Of a DNA stretch of 64,000 bases, positions 50,644-61,495 are shown piece after piece. The DNA is from Methylovulum miyakonense HT12 (GTDB taxonomy: Bacteria > Pseudomonadota > Gammaproteobacteria > Methylococcales > Methylomonadaceae): the NCBI RefSeq assembly GCF_000384075.1, contig NZ_KB913025.1, forward strand, positions 2,502,923-2,566,922. Reading direction: 5' to 3'. Each line of letters begins with the position of its first letter. Position 1 is the first letter of the stretch. The notes under the pieces were generated by a model. The model had not been told where the DNA came from. It worked only from the letters and a program-made list of their open reading frames with translations, and ran no database searches. A program made the position numbers and the translations under genes.

Positions 50644-52563
50644 ATGAAAAAATATATACTGAACGCGCTGCTTTGGGGGGTTGTATTTACGGGGGCATTC
50701 CTGATCTACAATCGCGTAAACACAGCTCCGCCTGTACAAGACTCGCTTGCCTACTCGGATTTTATCATCAAAGTTAAGAACGGTTTGGTTGACCGTGTCG
50801 AAGTCAATGGGCAATTGATCAAAATCCGTACTACCGATGGCCAAAATTATGAGACCTTCAATCCTGGCGACCCGCATTTGATTGATGATCTGCTGACCGC
50901 CAATATCCAGATACGGACGACGCCGCCTGTCCAGCAATCTTTGTTAATGCAGATATTTATATCTTGGTTCCCTATGTTGCTATTGATCGCCGTGTGGGTC
51001 ATCTATATGAGGCGGATGCAGGGTGGCGGCGTAGGCGGCAACAGCTTTGGTAAAAGCAAAGCCAAAATGCTTGAAGAAGACAAGATGACCGTGACTTTCG
51101 ATGATGTCGCTGGCTGTGAGGAAGCGAAGGAAGAAGTGTCCGAGTTGGTTGATTTCCTTTCTGACCCGCAAAAGTTCCAAAAATTGGGCGGAAAAATCCC
51201 CCGTGGCATCCTGATGGTGGGCCCTCCGGGAACAGGCAAGACTTTGATCGCCAGGGCCATTGCCGGCGAAGCCGGGGTTAAGTTCTTCACCATATCAGGC
51301 TCTGATTTCGTCGAAATGTTTGTCGGGGTTGGCGCCTCCAGGGTTAGGGACATGTTTGCCCAAGCTAAAGAACACGCCCCCTGCATTATCTTCATCGACG
51401 AAATTGATGCGGTGGGCCGCCAACGCGGAGGTGCCGGTGTCGGTGGGGGCAATGATGAGCGTGAGCAAACCCTGAACCAATTGTTAGTGGAGATGGATGG
51501 TTTTAACGGCAACGAAGGCGTGATCGTTATCGCTGCGACTAACCGTGCGGATATTCTTGATAAAGCCTTGCTAAGGCCTGGCCGTTTTGACCGCCAAGTC
51601 AATGTCGGTCTGCCTGATGTGCGCGGACGGGAGCAGATCCTCAATGTCCATATCAAAAAAGTCCCTGTTGCCGCTGATGTGGAATTGAAATATATCGCCA
51701 GAGGCACGCCCGGCTTTTCAGGTGCGGAACTTGCCAACGTAATCAATGAGGCGGCTTTGTTTGCGGCACGCGCCAACAAAAAAGAAGTGACCATGCAAGA
51801 CCTTGAAAAAGCCAAGGACAAGATTTTGATGGGCGCGGAAAAACGCACAATGGTGATGAGCGAAGATGACAAGTTGTTGACCGCCTATCATGAAGCGGGG
51901 CATTGCATCGTCGGGCAATTGTCCCCCGACCATGACCCGGTGTACAAAGTCAGTATCATGCCACGGGGACGGGCTCTGGGTATCACCATGTTCTTGCCTG
52001 AACAAGACCAGTACAGTGCCAGCAAGCGTAAATTGGAAAGCCAAATCGCCAGCTTGTTTGGCGGCCGTATTGCCGAGTTGATGATTTATGGCGGCGACCG
52101 TGTCACCACTGGCGCGTCCAATGACATCGAACGGGCCACCGAACTGGCGCGGAACATGGTCAAACGTTGGGGTTTTTCTGAAAAGCTCGGGCCATTGGTG
52201 TATGGCGAAGAACAAGGCCAGCCTTTTATGGGTTACCAAACGCAAGGCAGTTCCGTGTCCAACAACGTCGCCCAGCAAATTGATGAAGAAATCCGCGCCG
52301 TGATTGACCGCAATTACCAACGCGCTGAAACCTTGCTGCAAGAAAACATCAGTATTTTGCACAAAATGGCGGATGCGCTGATGAAATGGGAAACCATTGA
52401 TAAAGATCAGATCGAAGCAATGATGGCAGGGAGAGACCCTGAACCACCAGCGGATGACAGTGATTTATTGAATAAACCTAATTTTAGCAAGCAGGAAAAA
52501 GTTGAGGTGAAACCTGTTACCAAGGTGAATATCAACAAAAACAAACCTGCTAGACAAGTTTGA
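50644..52563 (+). CDS. ftsH: ATP-dependent zinc metalloprotease FtsH
   Basis: 639-residue inner-membrane AAA+ protease that degrades misassembled membrane proteins and selected cytoplasmic regulators. Two N-terminal membrane segments ([36 protein letters not shown]) flank the periplasmic domain. The AAA+ module has Walker A GPPGTGKT, pore loop [17 protein letters not shown], Walker [15 protein letters not shown] and the [23 protein letters not shown]. The protease has HEAGH with the third ligand in the [12 protein letters not shown] region. It lacks the usual ftsJ/rlmE neighbour and follows a sigma factor gene, so it may be a second FtsH. Confidence 0.97.
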   Translation: MKKYILNALLWGVVFTGAFLIYNRVNTAPPVQDSLAYSDFIIKVKNGLVDRVEVNGQLIKIRTTDGQNYETFNPGDPHLIDDLLTANIQIRTTPPVQQSLLMQIFISWFPMLLLIAVWVIYMRRMQGGGVGGNSFGKSKAKMLEEDKMTVTFDDVAGCEEAKEEVSELVDFLSDPQKFQKLGGKIPRGILMVGPPGTGKTLIARAIAGEAGVKFFTISGSDFVEMFVGVGASRVRDMFAQAKEHAPCIIFIDEIDAVGRQRGGAGVGGGNDEREQTLNQLLVEMDGFNGNEGVIVIAATNRADILDKALLRPGRFDRQVNVGLPDVRGREQILNVHIKKVPVAADVELKYIARGTPGFSGAELANVINEAALFAARANKKEVTMQDLEKAKDKILMGAEKRTMVMSEDDKLLTAYHEAGHCIVGQLSPDHDPVYKVSIMPRGRALGITMFLPEQDQYSASKRKLESQIASLFGGRIAELMIYGGDRVTTGASNDIERATELARNMVKRWGFSEKLGPLVYGEEQGQPFMGYQTQGSSVSNNVAQQIDEEIRAVIDRNYQRAETLLQENISILHKMADALMKWETIDKDQIEAMMAGRDPEPPADDSDLLNKPNFSKQEKVEVKPVTKVNINKNKPARQV

Positions 52564-52579
52564 GGTGCGCTCATTTTGG

Positions 52580-52605
52580 AGGGGGGCTTTGGCCCCCTTT
52601 TTTTT
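52580..52605 (+). terminator. Rho-independent terminator of ftsH
   Basis: A G-rich arm (AGGGGGGC, 52580-52587) pairs with GGCCCCCT (52591-52598), followed by eight T residues, 17 bp after the ftsH stop. Confidence 0.9.
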
Positions 52606-52923
52606 GCCTGAAAATTGCCTGGATTGGCGGGTGCTTAAATTCGCCCGGGTCTCTGCTTATCTTTGCCCGTAAGTTAACCGCGTCCCTATGCAATCACCGT
52701 AATTGCATAAAAACAGTTAAGGGGATATTATCTTTCGCCTTTAACTTATTTTAAAAACTCCTCGCAAGCTACTAACGGTTTTTAAGATGTGTAAGTAATC
52801 GTTCTCAAGTGGTAATGTCTATTTGCTGTATTCCTGAACCATTTATCAATGGGCATCAAAGTTTCTTCAGCGGGGTGGTGTTGATTAGTGGGTTTTGATG
52901 TGCGTTGAGTATAGAAAAATAAC
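52606..52923. other. Intergenic gap, nothing recognised
   Basis: 318 bp between the ftsH terminator and the zinc-ribbon/Sel1 gene. No repeat, RNA or clear promoter was identified. Confidence 0.4.
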
Positions 52924-53682
52924 ATGATAAAGCTTAATAAGAATGACACCCCTTCCCCAGTATCCTCATCAAAATGCCCTAAATGCGGTTGTGAAGAATT
53001 TCGCAGGACAACATTCCGGTCTAATGACCCTTTTTTGATTAGAACTTTTTACAAGGCTTATCGTTGTAAAAAGTGTCGTTACCGTTTTTTTCTTGCTAAC
53101 ACGATTATCGTCAGTTGGTGCTTAATTGTCTTGGGGCTTTCATTATTTATGTTACTCGCCTGGGCGGTGCAACGGTTTGACATCCCTGAATTGGAAGCCC
53201 GTGATATAGCCGTCTATGACCGTGCCAAAGAACGGGCCCGGAGTGGGGATGATGGGGCCGCCGAATTGCAAGTGGGTATCTTGTTAAGTGAGGGCAGGGG
53301 GGTCGTCAAAAACGATAAAGAAGCGGCGCAATGGTTTAAGAAAGGGGCGTTACATGGCAATGTTGAAGCCCAATATCAGTATGGCAATTCCCTATTTAAA
53401 GGGGTGGGCGTGTTGCAAAATTATAAGGACGCCATTTACTGGATTGAAAAAGCCGCACGCTCCGGTTATGTGAAGGCCCAATATGATTTGGGCAATATTT
53501 ACCGGTTTAAGTCGGGCGTGGCGAATGATGACAAGCGGGCTTATCTTTGGTTTACGTTGGCGGCGGGGCAGGGTTCAATGGAGGCTGCGATTGGCCGGGA
53601 CCAGATAGAGGGCAGGCTCAAACCAGAAGAAATCGCCGCTTTGCAGGAAGAGGCCAGCCGGATCATTACCGAATCAAGGTAG
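52924..53682 (+). CDS. Zinc-ribbon, single-pass membrane protein with Sel1 repeats
   Basis: 252 residues. The N-terminal zinc ribbon has Cys pairs CPKCGC and CKKC about 30 residues apart. One membrane segment (IIVSWCLIVLGLSLFMLLAW) follows. The C-terminal part has Sel1/TPR-like repeats of about 36 residues: AAELQVGILLSEGRGVVKND, AEAQYQYGNSLFKGVGV-type, AQYDLGNIYRF. Sel1 domains mediate protein contacts, often in envelope regulation. Partner and function are unknown. Confidence 0.75.
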   Translation: MIKLNKNDTPSPVSSSKCPKCGCEEFRRTTFRSNDPFLIRTFYKAYRCKKCRYRFFLANTIIVSWCLIVLGLSLFMLLAWAVQRFDIPELEARDIAVYDRAKERARSGDDGAAELQVGILLSEGRGVVKNDKEAAQWFKKGALHGNVEAQYQYGNSLFKGVGVLQNYKDAIYWIEKAARSGYVKAQYDLGNIYRFKSGVANDDKRAYLWFTLAAGQGSMEAAIGRDQIEGRLKPEEIAALQEEASRIITESR

Positions 53683-53810
53683 CAATGGCTATGATGCCAG
53701 ATTGATCTTATGGGGAGGGCGGCAATACAAAACCTATGGGATTCTGGTGGTTTTGCGTTGGCGGTTGGTACGTGTCCATTAATGCCGTAACGGATTTATT
53801 TTTATTGATT

Positions 53811-55064
53811 ATGTTGAAAAATATCCATCGCCACCTTTATGCACAAGTGCTTGCTGCGATTTTTATGGGCATTTTGCTCGGCCACTTTTGCCCTGAGACG
53901 GCAGTCGCAATGAAGCCATTGGGTGATGGTTTTATCAAACTCATTAAGATGCTGATCGCGCCTATTGTTTTTTGTACCGTGGTGACGGGGATTGCCGGAA
54001 TGCAAAGCATGGAACGGGTCGGGCGGGTCGGCATTAAATTGTTGCTGTATTTTGAGGTGGTTAGTACGCTGGCCCTAGTTATTGGCTTGTTGGTGGTGCA
54101 TATCATCCAGCCTGGCGCCGGTATGAATATTGATGCCAGGAATTTAGATGCCCAAAGCCTACAGGGCTACACTGAAGCTGCCAAAACCCATAATACAGTT
54201 AGCTTCCTTTTAAATATCATTCCTGTTAGCGTCGTCGATGCCTTTGCCAAAGGCGATATTTTGCAAGTGCTCCTCTTTGCCGTGCTGTTCGGTTGCTCCC
54301 TTGCCGTAATCGGTGATAAAGGCGCTCTCGTGATGCGTTTTATCCATAATGTTTCAGAGGTGCTGTTTGGTATCGTCGAGACAATTATGAAATTGGCCCC
54401 CTTGGGGGCTTTTGGGGCCATGGCTTTCACTATCGGCCAATATGGGGTGCATGCGCTTGCCCCATTGGCGAAATTGATGGGCAGTTTTTACTTGGCCTGT
54501 GGCGTGTTTATTTTTGGTGTTTTAGGCCTGATTGCCAGATGGAGCGGGTTTAGTCTGGTCAAATTCATAATTTATATCAAAGATGAATTGCTGATTGTGC
54601 TGGGCACCTCCTCATCTGAATCGGTGCTGCCGCGTATCATGGGCAAGCTTGAACGTTTGGGCTGCGCTAAGCCGGTTGTGGGATTGGTGATACCGACAGG
54701 CTATTCTTTTAATTTGGACGGCACTTCCATTTATCTGACCATGGCGGCCGTTTTTGTGGCGCAAGCGACCAATACGCCGCTGACCTGGGGTCAGGAGTTG
54801 ACGTTGTTGGGGGTGTTGCTATTGACATCCAAAGGTGCGGCCGGTATCACCGGAAGCGGGTTCATTACCTTGGCGGCGACATTGTCAACTGTCCCGACAA
54901 TACCTGTGGCCGGGCTTGCGCTAATTTTAGGCATTGACCGCTTTATGTCCGAAGCGCGGGCGTTGACCAATTTGATTGGTAATGGCGTGGCGACAGTGGT
55001 CGCCGCCCGTTGGGAAAATGCCTTGGATGAAACCCAATTATCGTCCGAGCTTAATGGTAAGTAA
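53811..55064 (+). CDS. dctA: C4-dicarboxylate:cation symporter
   Basis: 417 residues from the internal ATG at 53811, where the family homology starts ([20 protein letters not shown], then [20 protein letters not shown]). This inner-membrane DAACS transporter takes up succinate, fumarate, malate and related acids with protons or sodium. Re-entrant loop signatures are [11 protein letters not shown] and the substrate/cation motif [13 protein letters not shown]. It resembles DctA more than the glutamate carrier GltP. No two-component regulator is adjacent. Confidence 0.92.
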   Translation: MLKNIHRHLYAQVLAAIFMGILLGHFCPETAVAMKPLGDGFIKLIKMLIAPIVFCTVVTGIAGMQSMERVGRVGIKLLLYFEVVSTLALVIGLLVVHIIQPGAGMNIDARNLDAQSLQGYTEAAKTHNTVSFLLNIIPVSVVDAFAKGDILQVLLFAVLFGCSLAVIGDKGALVMRFIHNVSEVLFGIVETIMKLAPLGAFGAMAFTIGQYGVHALAPLAKLMGSFYLACGVFIFGVLGLIARWSGFSLVKFIIYIKDELLIVLGTSSSESVLPRIMGKLERLGCAKPVVGLVIPTGYSFNLDGTSIYLTMAAVFVAQATNTPLTWGQELTLLGVLLLTSKGAAGITGSGFITLAATLSTVPTIPVAGLALILGIDRFMSEARALTNLIGNGVATVVAARWENALDETQLSSELNGK

Positions 55065-55161
55065 TTTTTGGGGTGCCAGCCACAAGACTATTGCCAGGCC
55101 GAATCCCCCTATTCAGGCATCGGTTGCCGGAATCCGGCCTACAGGGAAATGGGGTTTTCAT

Positions 55162-55180
55162 GGCGGTTGCTTCAACCGCC
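55162..55180 (+). terminator. Stem-loop downstream of dctA
   Basis: Perfect 8-bp arms GGCGGTTG and CAACCGCC around CTT, followed by a short T-rich run. It lies between the convergent dctA and pcm genes. Confidence 0.55.
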
Positions 55181-55187
55181 ACCATTT

Positions 55188-55850
55188 TTACTCTTTGCCA
55201 GGCAAAAAAGGGACAAAAGAAACGCTTTCAAGGTATTCGATTTTATAATTGACGCCAGTCCGGGTGATCCTTTGTAGGGTTTGGGATCGCCCGTTTTCGC
55301 CAACTGGCATGACCAGCACCCCGCCAACCGCCAATTGTTGCAACAAAGGCTCAGGGACTTCAGGAGCCGCAGCGGCAACCAGAATACCGTCAAATGGCGC
55401 ATAATCCGCCCAGCCTAAATTCCCGTCACCGTATAGGTAACTGATATTCTTGAATTTCAAATTCCATAGTATGTCTTTGGCTTTCTTTTGCAGGGAGAGG
55501 ATCCTCTCCACCGAATAAACGTGGTCAACCAGTTGCGCCAATATTGCTGTCTGGTACCCGCAGCCCGTACCGATTTCTAGGACTTTAGATAAGCGCCCGG
55601 ATCCCATTAACAGTTCAGTCATCCTGGCGACGATATAAGGCTGTGAAATGGTTTGGTTAAAACCGATGGGCAGGGCGGTGTCTTCATAGGCGCGGCTAGC
55701 CAGGGCTTCGTCCATAAACACATGGCGCGGCGTGTGGCGCATGACATCAAGTACCTTTGGGTCAGTAATGCCTTGTTCCGCTAAGCGTTGTACCATGCGT
55801 TTACGGGTACGGGGCGAAGTCATCCCTATGCCTTGCAAGTCTAGGCTCAT
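55188..55850 (-). CDS. pcm: Protein-L-isoaspartate O-methyltransferase
   Basis: 220 residues from the ATG at 55850, which overlaps the surE stop as ATGA. It repairs isoaspartyl damage in proteins using SAM. Family features: [42 protein letters not shown] (substrate site), [16 protein letters not shown], and SAM motif [16 protein letters not shown]. The surE-pcm order is conserved, though the usual nlpD and rpoS are not downstream here. Confidence 0.95.
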   Translation of the reverse strand: MSLDLQGIGMTSPRTRKRMVQRLAEQGITDPKVLDVMRHTPRHVFMDEALASRAYEDTALPIGFNQTISQPYIVARMTELLMGSGRLSKVLEIGTGCGYQTAILAQLVDHVYSVERILSLQKKAKDILWNLKFKNISYLYGDGNLGWADYAPFDGILVAAAAPEVPEPLLQQLAVGGVLVMPVGENGRSQTLQRITRTGVNYKIEYLESVSFVPFLPGKE

Positions 55851-56602
55851 AGGCATCGCCCCTTGGGCAGCCATGCTTTGAGGGCGTTGATGCGGCCATA
55901 CCAAGTCAAATCAAGCTGTAAAGGTGTGACCGATACAAAGCCTTCGGCAATGGCGTAAAAATCCGTTCCGTTGCCGGCATCCTGTTCCCCGCCCGGCGGG
56001 CCAACCCAGTAAATCGTCCGGCCGCGCGGATCTTCGCTTTTTATGACGGGCTCGGATTTGTGCCGTTGTCCCAAGCGGGTGGCCTGATAGCCCTTGATCG
56101 CCTGCAAAGGGAGGTCCGGTACGTTGACGTTTAGGATCGTGTCTTGCGGTAAGGGGTTTTCCACCAATTGTTTGAATAGGGTGACGGCGACGTGTGCGGC
56201 AGTGGCAAAGTTAACCGGGTTGTTTCCGGCTAAAGAGATGGCGACGGCAGGAAGCCCCAAAAAACGCCCTTCGGTTGCAGCGGCGACAGTGCCTGAATAA
56301 AGCACGTCATCACCTAAATTGGAGCCGTGATTTATGCCGGCAAACACCATGTCAGGCTCCTTTTCGAGCAAGCCGGTAATGGCGAGATGCACGCAATCGG
56401 TGGGGGTGCCATCTACTTTGATGAAGCCATTATGGGAGGGGTATGCTCGGAGAGGCATTTCCAAAGTCAATGAATTGCTGGCTGCACTACGGTTCCTGTC
56501 GGGGGCGACTACGGAAATATCGGCGTGTTCCCGTAGTGCATTGGCTAATGCAGAAAGGCCCTCAGCCAAGTAGCCGTCATCATTACTTAACAAAATGTGC
56601 AT
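55847..56602 (-). CDS. surE: 5'/3'-nucleotidase SurE
   Basis: 251 residues. Metal site [16 protein letters not shown], then [35 protein letters not shown], and [20 protein letters not shown] complete the SurE acid-phosphatase fold acting on nucleoside monophosphates in stationary phase. It overlaps pcm by four bases, forming one unit. Confidence 0.96.
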   Translation of the reverse strand: MHILLSNDDGYLAEGLSALANALREHADISVVAPDRNRSAASNSLTLEMPLRAYPSHNGFIKVDGTPTDCVHLAITGLLEKEPDMVFAGINHGSNLGDDVLYSGTVAAATEGRFLGLPAVAISLAGNNPVNFATAAHVAVTLFKQLVENPLPQDTILNVNVPDLPLQAIKGYQATRLGQRHKSEPVIKSEDPRGRTIYWVGPPGGEQDAGNGTDFYAIAEGFVSVTPLQLDLTWYGRINALKAWLPKGRCL

Positions 56603-56676
56603 TATCTATCGCCCTGATACAGAATAAGCTATAAAATCGAACATATTAACAACTATAGCCAACAAAATCAGCTTCC

Positions 56677-57222
56677 GTGACAAAAAAAATCCTTAGTGCA
56701 GAAGACCGCGATTTATTTCGGGAAACGGTTGGCAACGTGCGTTCGGTGAAAAATGATAAAGCCTATACCTACGGGCAAAATAAACCCAAACCCTTCCCCC
56801 GACGGCCAATGGCCGGGCCCGAAGAAGATCTGGCCCTTACTTTGGGGGAGGGCGCCTATGGGCTATCCCCTGTCGGGGCGGAAGATGAGATTAGTTATGT
56901 TGCCCAGGGCATGCCTAAGGATAGCCTGGTGAAATTGCGTCAAGGCTATTTTGTGCCGGAAGCAGAAATGGATTTGCATGGATTGGGCAGTAACGACGCG
57001 AAGCGGGAGCTGGTAAGGTTCTTGCGCGATTGTGTGAGGTCTGGCTATCGCTGCGTACATATTGTCCATGGCAAGGGGTACCGTTCCGAAGACCAGTATC
57101 CGATGTTGAAAAACAATATCAATCTTTGGTTAAGGCAGCATATGGATGTCCAGGCCTTCACGTCAGCGGCCCCTAAAGATGGCGGGGCCGGGGCTGTGTA
57201 TATTTTGTTGTGTTTGCCGTAA
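56677..57222 (+). CDS. Smr-domain protein (SmrA/SmrB type)
   Basis: 181 residues with a GTG start at 56677. The N-terminal stretch LSAEDRDLFRETVGNVRSVK and the C-terminal Smr domain with EMDLHGLGSNDAKRELVRFL and HIVHGKGYRSEDQYPMLKN (DLHG and HGKG motifs) are clear. Smr proteins are endonucleases; SmrB cuts mRNA at collided ribosomes, while SmrA is less defined. Length fits either, and HGKG favours SmrA. It is divergent from surE. Confidence 0.88.
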   Translation: MTKKILSAEDRDLFRETVGNVRSVKNDKAYTYGQNKPKPFPRRPMAGPEEDLALTLGEGAYGLSPVGAEDEISYVAQGMPKDSLVKLRQGYFVPEAEMDLHGLGSNDAKRELVRFLRDCVRSGYRCVHIVHGKGYRSEDQYPMLKNNINLWLRQHMDVQAFTSAAPKDGGAGAVYILLCLP

Positions 57223-57244
57223 CGCCTTACCGCTTCCAAGGCAA

Positions 57245-57275
57245 TAAAAAAGGCCGCTTTAAGCGGCCTTTTTTG
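57245..57275. terminator. Bidirectional terminator
   Basis: AAAAAAGGCCGC pairs with GCGGCCTTTTTT around TTTAA, a perfect stem with T runs on both strands. It lies between the convergent smr and PEP-CTERM genes and serves both. Confidence 0.95.
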
Positions 57276-57295
57276 CAAGGTTGCGGATTGTTTTT

Positions 57296-58036
57296 TTAGA
57301 CTGGGCTGCGTTTGCGCAGCAATGCGCCACTCAGCACGATGCCCATCAACAACAATGTGCCGGGTTCCGGTACGAAATTACCTACTAACACTTGGGACAG
57401 CATGGCTCCGTCCGGGCCAAGGTTGAACAATGCAATGGCGTTTCCTGGCGATAAGCTTGGGGCTAAGGCTATCAGGTTGGCGATCCCTTGGCTGAAAGTC
57501 AGGGAGCTGACACCTGAAATGTCGGCACCAGTGGCGGTGACCGTGGCGCCGTATATGACGGCCCAAATGGCGGCCTGGACTTGACCTGAAGCTATATCGT
57601 GGTTTAGGCCTGAGGGGAGGCTGGCCAGCAGTTGGTTGCCATAAGTCGCCAATGCCATGACATCATGGATTTGCTGGCCCGATAGCGGGTTTGAGTTGGC
57701 TTGGGTGGAGCCGCTGTTGTCAGTTTGCAATATGCCCGTTGTGTAACTGTAGTGCCCGCCCAGGTATATGGTGTGCAAATCGTCTACGCACCATGTGGCA
57801 AGGGTGCCATATTCTACGGTGTCCAATAGTATTTGGCCAGCGTAAGGGCGGGTGACGGTATGGCCATTGGCAAAAATGCTACCTGCGCCAGGGGTGGTGA
57901 TTGTCAGGTCAAACGGGGTTCCTGATGGTAACCTGACATTGGTGATTGTCACCGTTGCCGCCGTTGCGATGGAGCTGAACAGCAAAAGCAACAACGCGCC
58001 TGCAATTGCAAGTTTGGGTTTAATTATGGATGGCAT
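57296..58036 (-). CDS. PEP-CTERM sorting-domain protein
   Basis: 246 residues. Signal peptide (KLAIAGALLLLLFSSIATA), a low-charge beta-rich mature part rich in Gly, Ser, Thr and Ala, and the C-terminal sorting tag: VPEPGTLLLMGIVLSGALLR followed by basic residues. Such proteins are recognised by exosortase and exported with exopolysaccharide. Its function is unknown. A thioester-domain-like stretch (TWCVDDLHTIYLGGHYSY; QAAIWAVIYG) suggests a surface adhesin, but this is tentative. Confidence 0.88.
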   Translation of the reverse strand: MPSIIKPKLAIAGALLLLLFSSIATAATVTITNVRLPSGTPFDLTITTPGAGSIFANGHTVTRPYAGQILLDTVEYGTLATWCVDDLHTIYLGGHYSYTTGILQTDNSGSTQANSNPLSGQQIHDVMALATYGNQLLASLPSGLNHDIASGQVQAAIWAVIYGATVTATGADISGVSSLTFSQGIANLIALAPSLSPGNAIALFNLGPDGAMLSQVLVGNFVPEPGTLLLMGIVLSGALLRKRSPV

Positions 58037-58507
58037 GTTAGTGTCCTAAATATTGTTAATAGAGATTGTGGATGCTATTTATATGACCAAAATGCAACGT
58101 GACACATGCGCTTTGTTATATATTGTAATGGCTACAAGCACTATATATGCCAAAAAAATTAATATATTTGCAATTTAATAAGTTATAGTTTTTCTGTTTC
58201 TATTCAATAAATTAGTTGTAAAAACAATTGACACCTTTTGTTTGTATTAATGTGGATTTTTTAATAGTGGAATGGGCGTTTATTAATAAATCCAGGCAAG
58301 TTGGCTGTTTTATGCCTTTATTGCTGTTAAAAAAGCTGACATTGATTGGGTTTATGCATGGTTTGGAGGACCCAAAAGCATTGCCTTGTTGCTGGTGGGG
58401 GGGGGCTTTGGGGCACCGTCCGGGTTAACACCCGGCTTGCCATTTGGGTGATTCGGGATATATTGGCAAATCAACAAACAATAATTAAAAAAACAGAAGG
58501 TTACAGT
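58037..58507. other. AT-rich intergenic gap
   Basis: 471 bp upstream of both the PEP-CTERM gene (minus) and the small membrane protein gene (plus). It holds only AT-rich DNA and a G run near 58398-58405. No promoter could be assigned with confidence. Confidence 0.4.
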
Positions 58508-58624
58508 ATGAAAGCATTATATAGTTTCTTAATGATAGTCGCCGGCATAGCGCTTGTGTATAGCATTATGGTCTTTATGCCGATGTTATTTACCTATTTG
58601 TCAAACGGCAGCGTTAGGCCATAA
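58508..58624 (+). CDS. Small (38-residue) membrane protein
   Basis: The peptide MKALYSFLMIVAGIALVYSI, then a second hydrophobic part (VFMPMLFTYLSNG), would span the membrane once. GAAGG lies seven bases before the ATG, and a strong terminator follows 41 bp after the stop. These signals together support a genuine short gene. No family recognised. Confidence 0.55.
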   Translation: MKALYSFLMIVAGIALVYSIMVFMPMLFTYLSNGSVRP

Positions 58625-58664
58625 AAAGTTTTATTTGTTAATGGGATGTGTAGCGGCTCCCCTT

Positions 58665-58704
58665 AAAAGCGATAACCTTTCATGGAGTGGGTTATCGCTT
58701 TTTT
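58665..58704. terminator. Rho-independent terminator
   Basis: AAAAGCGATAACC (58665-58677) pairs with GGTTATCGCTTTT (58690-58702), with T residues following. It terminates the small membrane-protein gene and, on the other strand, could serve the pyr operon. Confidence 0.9.
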
Positions 58705-58744
58705 GGTTTAAGGATTACCCTGGTGGATTTAGGTTTGGGGTTTG

Positions 58745-60037
58745 TTACCGGTAACTTGGGACACAAAAAATAACTTTGCCGGCCTGCAAAGTATGGGTAA
58801 CCCTGCCTTTAAACGTTTGGTTCCAAAAGGGCGTATTGACACCACGGCTATGCCAATTTTGCTTGTTGATTTGCCAATCCATATCAGGGTCAAACACGCA
58901 CACATCGGCGGGAAACCCGGGGGTCAGCGCACCGCTCCGCAGTTGTAAGATACGTGCTGGCTGCTCGCTTAAGGCGGCTATGCCCTGTTCCATAGTGATC
59001 GCGTGTTGGGACACCAGTTTCAGCATGAGCGGCAATAGTGTTTCCAATGAGGAAACGCCTGGATCGGTCTCTGGAAATGCGCCGAGTTTGGCATCTATAT
59101 CGTGGGGCTGGTGATCCGAACAAATGCTGCTTATCGTGCCGCTTGCCAGCCCTTGTCTAAGGTACTGTTTGTCGGCCTCGGTGCGGAAAGGGGGGAGGAC
59201 GTGATAAGCGCTATCAAACGGTTTAATGTCATTTTCAGTCAAATGCAACTGGTGTATCGACACATCGGCGCTGACATTAAGGCCGTATTTATTGGCCTGG
59301 TGGATTTTGATGACCGAACGTTTACAACTGATTTGCCCAAAATGCACGCGGCAGCGGGTCAGCTCCGCAAGCTCCAGGCATTGGTCGAGCGCAATGGTCT
59401 CAGCGGCGTCCGGGATGCTTGGCAAGCCGTAGCGCGTGGCGACCGGGCCTTCATGCGCGCAGCCGTTATTGCCTAGCCAGTAATCATTGGGGCGGAACAT
59501 CAACAACAAATCATGGCTGGCGGCATATTCCATAGCCCGCCTTAAAATCAACAGGTTGCGTATCGGCTGGTTCGCGTTGCTGACCGCAATACATCCCGCT
59601 TCCTTCAATGCCAGCATTGAGCTCAATTCATTGCCTTCCAGTTTTTGGGTCAGCGCGGCGATGGGGTAAACTTGCGGGTAATTGGCTTTTTCCGCCAATT
59701 CCTTAATCAGCTCGGCGACTGCGGCAGTGTCAATCACAGGGTTGGTGTCAGGTTGGAGGCACATGGTCGTGACACCGGCGCTGGCGGCGGCGCGGGTTTC
59801 ACTTTTAAAAGTGGCTTTTCGGCTGTGCCCGGGCTCGCGCAGACGTACGCTTAGGTCAATGAATCCGGGGCAGACAATCTGGTTGCTGGCATCAATGACA
59901 ATGTCCGCCTTAAAGCCTGCCGGTTCCTCGGCCACCGAGGCAATTTTGCCGTCGGCAATATAAACCGAACCGATGCGGTCAATTTCGTTGGCGGGATCAA
60001 TAACCCTTCCGTGCCTGATGTGTATTTTGCCCATCAT
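58745..60037 (-). CDS. pyrX: Inactive dihydroorotase homologue (PyrC'/PyrX)
   Basis: 430 residues of the amidohydrolase fold. The metal-binding D-x-H-x-H is replaced by D61-L-S63-V-R65 ([12 protein letters not shown]), so both histidines are lost, while later landmarks such as [10 protein letters not shown] remain. In Pseudomonas an equivalent non-catalytic PyrC' is needed to assemble active aspartate transcarbamoylase dodecamers; the same structural role is inferred here. It overlaps pyrB by four bases (ATGA). A catalytic pyrC must lie elsewhere in the genome. Confidence 0.9.
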   Translation of the reverse strand: MMGKIHIRHGRVIDPANEIDRIGSVYIADGKIASVAEEPAGFKADIVIDASNQIVCPGFIDLSVRLREPGHSRKATFKSETRAAASAGVTTMCLQPDTNPVIDTAAVAELIKELAEKANYPQVYPIAALTQKLEGNELSSMLALKEAGCIAVSNANQPIRNLLILRRAMEYAASHDLLLMFRPNDYWLGNNGCAHEGPVATRYGLPSIPDAAETIALDQCLELAELTRCRVHFGQISCKRSVIKIHQANKYGLNVSADVSIHQLHLTENDIKPFDSAYHVLPPFRTEADKQYLRQGLASGTISSICSDHQPHDIDAKLGAFPETDPGVSSLETLLPLMLKLVSQHAITMEQGIAALSEQPARILQLRSGALTPGFPADVCVFDPDMDWQINKQNWHSRGVNTPFWNQTFKGRVTHTLQAGKVIFCVPSYR

Positions 60038-60996
60038 GAAACCCCGTGCGGCTGCATCGCCATTGACATAATTGCCATGCGCACGGCGATGCCGTTGCTG
60101 ACTTGTTTTAAGATAACCGACTGCGGGCCATCGGCGACGTTGGATTCAATTTCCACGCCGCGGTTGATCGGCCCTGGGTGCATGACGATGGCATCGGGTT
60201 TGGCGATTTTTAGCTTGCTTTCGGTTAGGCCGAAGCATTTGAAATATTCGCTCTCGCTGGGCAGCAATGCCGATGTCATGCGTTCTTTTTGCAGGCGCAA
60301 CATAATAATGACATCTATGTCCTGCAAACCTTCGGTCAAATTATGCGAGACCGTGACCCCTAACGTTTCCACATGGGCGGGTAGCAATGTCTTTGGGGCG
60401 ATCACCCGAACTTCAGCCGTGCCCAAAGCGTTCAGCGCCTGGATTTGGGAGCGGGCGACCCGTGAATGCAGGATATCCCCGATGATCGCCACGCGTAATG
60501 GCGCGAAGTCTTTTTTTATCTGGCGGATGGTGAACATGTCCAACATCGCTTGTGTCGGGTGGGCATGTTGGCCGTCGCCGGCATTGATGACGCTAATGTG
60601 CGGTGCGGTATGTTGGGCGATGAAATGCGCCGCGCCGCTGATGGCGTGACGGACGACAAACATGTCCACGAACATGGCTTCCAGGTTACGGATGGTGTCG
60701 AGCAGGCTTTCGCCTTTGGACGTGGAAGACGTGGCTATGCTCATGCTCAGGACGTCCGCAGACAGGCGTTTGGCGGCGAGTTCAAAGGTGGTGCGGGTAC
60801 GGGTGCTGTTTTCAAAAAACAGGTTGACGATGGTTTTTCCCCTCAGCAATGGGACTTTCTTGATTTGCTGGTCGGATACGCCGACAAAGGATTCTGCCGT
60901 GTCAAGGATCTCGGTCAAGAGGGCTTGGCTTAGGCCTTCAATGGTCAGGAAATGTTTAAGCTTGCCTTCTGCATTTAATTGCAAATTATCAGTCAT
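60034..60996 (-). CDS. pyrB: Aspartate carbamoyltransferase, catalytic chain
   Basis: 320 residues. The carbamoyl-phosphate site [19 protein letters not shown] and the [14 protein letters not shown] region with [10 protein letters not shown] are diagnostic, and LRLQKER and [12 protein letters not shown] complete the aspartate site. It forms carbamoyl aspartate in pyrimidine synthesis. It overlaps pyrX downstream by four bases and pyrR upstream by eight, so the three are tightly coupled. Confidence 0.97.
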   Translation of the reverse strand: MTDNLQLNAEGKLKHFLTIEGLSQALLTEILDTAESFVGVSDQQIKKVPLLRGKTIVNLFFENSTRTRTTFELAAKRLSADVLSMSIATSSTSKGESLLDTIRNLEAMFVDMFVVRHAISGAAHFIAQHTAPHISVINAGDGQHAHPTQAMLDMFTIRQIKKDFAPLRVAIIGDILHSRVARSQIQALNALGTAEVRVIAPKTLLPAHVETLGVTVSHNLTEGLQDIDVIIMLRLQKERMTSALLPSESEYFKCFGLTESKLKIAKPDAIVMHPGPINRGVEIESNVADGPQSVILKQVSNGIAVRMAIMSMAMQPHGVS

Positions 60997-61495
60997 GGCT
61001 GGCTGTGGTTTCTATGTGGATGGCTAAAGGCTCGGGGCCGGTGAGTTTGATGCGTTGGTTGGCCGCTAAAATGACCTGCTCACCCGAACAGTCAGGGGAA
61101 ATGGGGATTTGCTTGCCGTTGCGTTCGATCAATACGCCTAAGACCACCTGCTTGGGCCGGCCATAATCGAAAATCTCATTGAGGGCCGCCCGTACCGTCC
61201 GGCCTGTATAAAACACATCGTCAACGAGGATGATGTCACGGCCTTCGATGTTGGGCGGCAATTGGCTGGGTTTGACATTGGGGTGCACGCCAATTTGCGA
61301 AAAATCGTCACGGTAAAAGGAAATGTCCAGCAAGCCTAAAGGTTCTTGGATATTAAGGCGTTGGTGCAGCGCTTCAGCGACCCAGACGCCGCCGGTACGG
61401 AGGCCTATCATGAGCGGTTGGGCCAGTTTCCTTTCATGGATGACCCGGTTCAACCCGGTTTCAAGGTTGTCGAGCAAGCAATTGATGTCTAGCAC
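60989..61495 (-). CDS. pyrR: PyrR bifunctional regulator / uracil phosphoribosyltransferase
   Basis: 168 residues from a GTG at 61495 that overlaps the ruvX stop (TAGTG) and has AAGGA eight bases upstream; a longer ATG start at 61528 is possible. The PRPP-binding loop is [39 protein letters not shown] and [17 protein letters not shown] are PyrR features. In many gammaproteobacteria PyrR mostly acts as a regulator or salvage enzyme. It stands directly before pyrB. Confidence 0.92.
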   Translation of the reverse strand: MLDINCLLDNLETGLNRVIHERKLAQPLMIGLRTGGVWVAEALHQRLNIQEPLGLLDISFYRDDFSQIGVHPNVKPSQLPPNIEGRDIILVDDVFYTGRTVRAALNEIFDYGRPKQVVLGVLIERNGKQIPISPDCSGEQVILAANQRIKLTGPEPLAIHIETTASHD

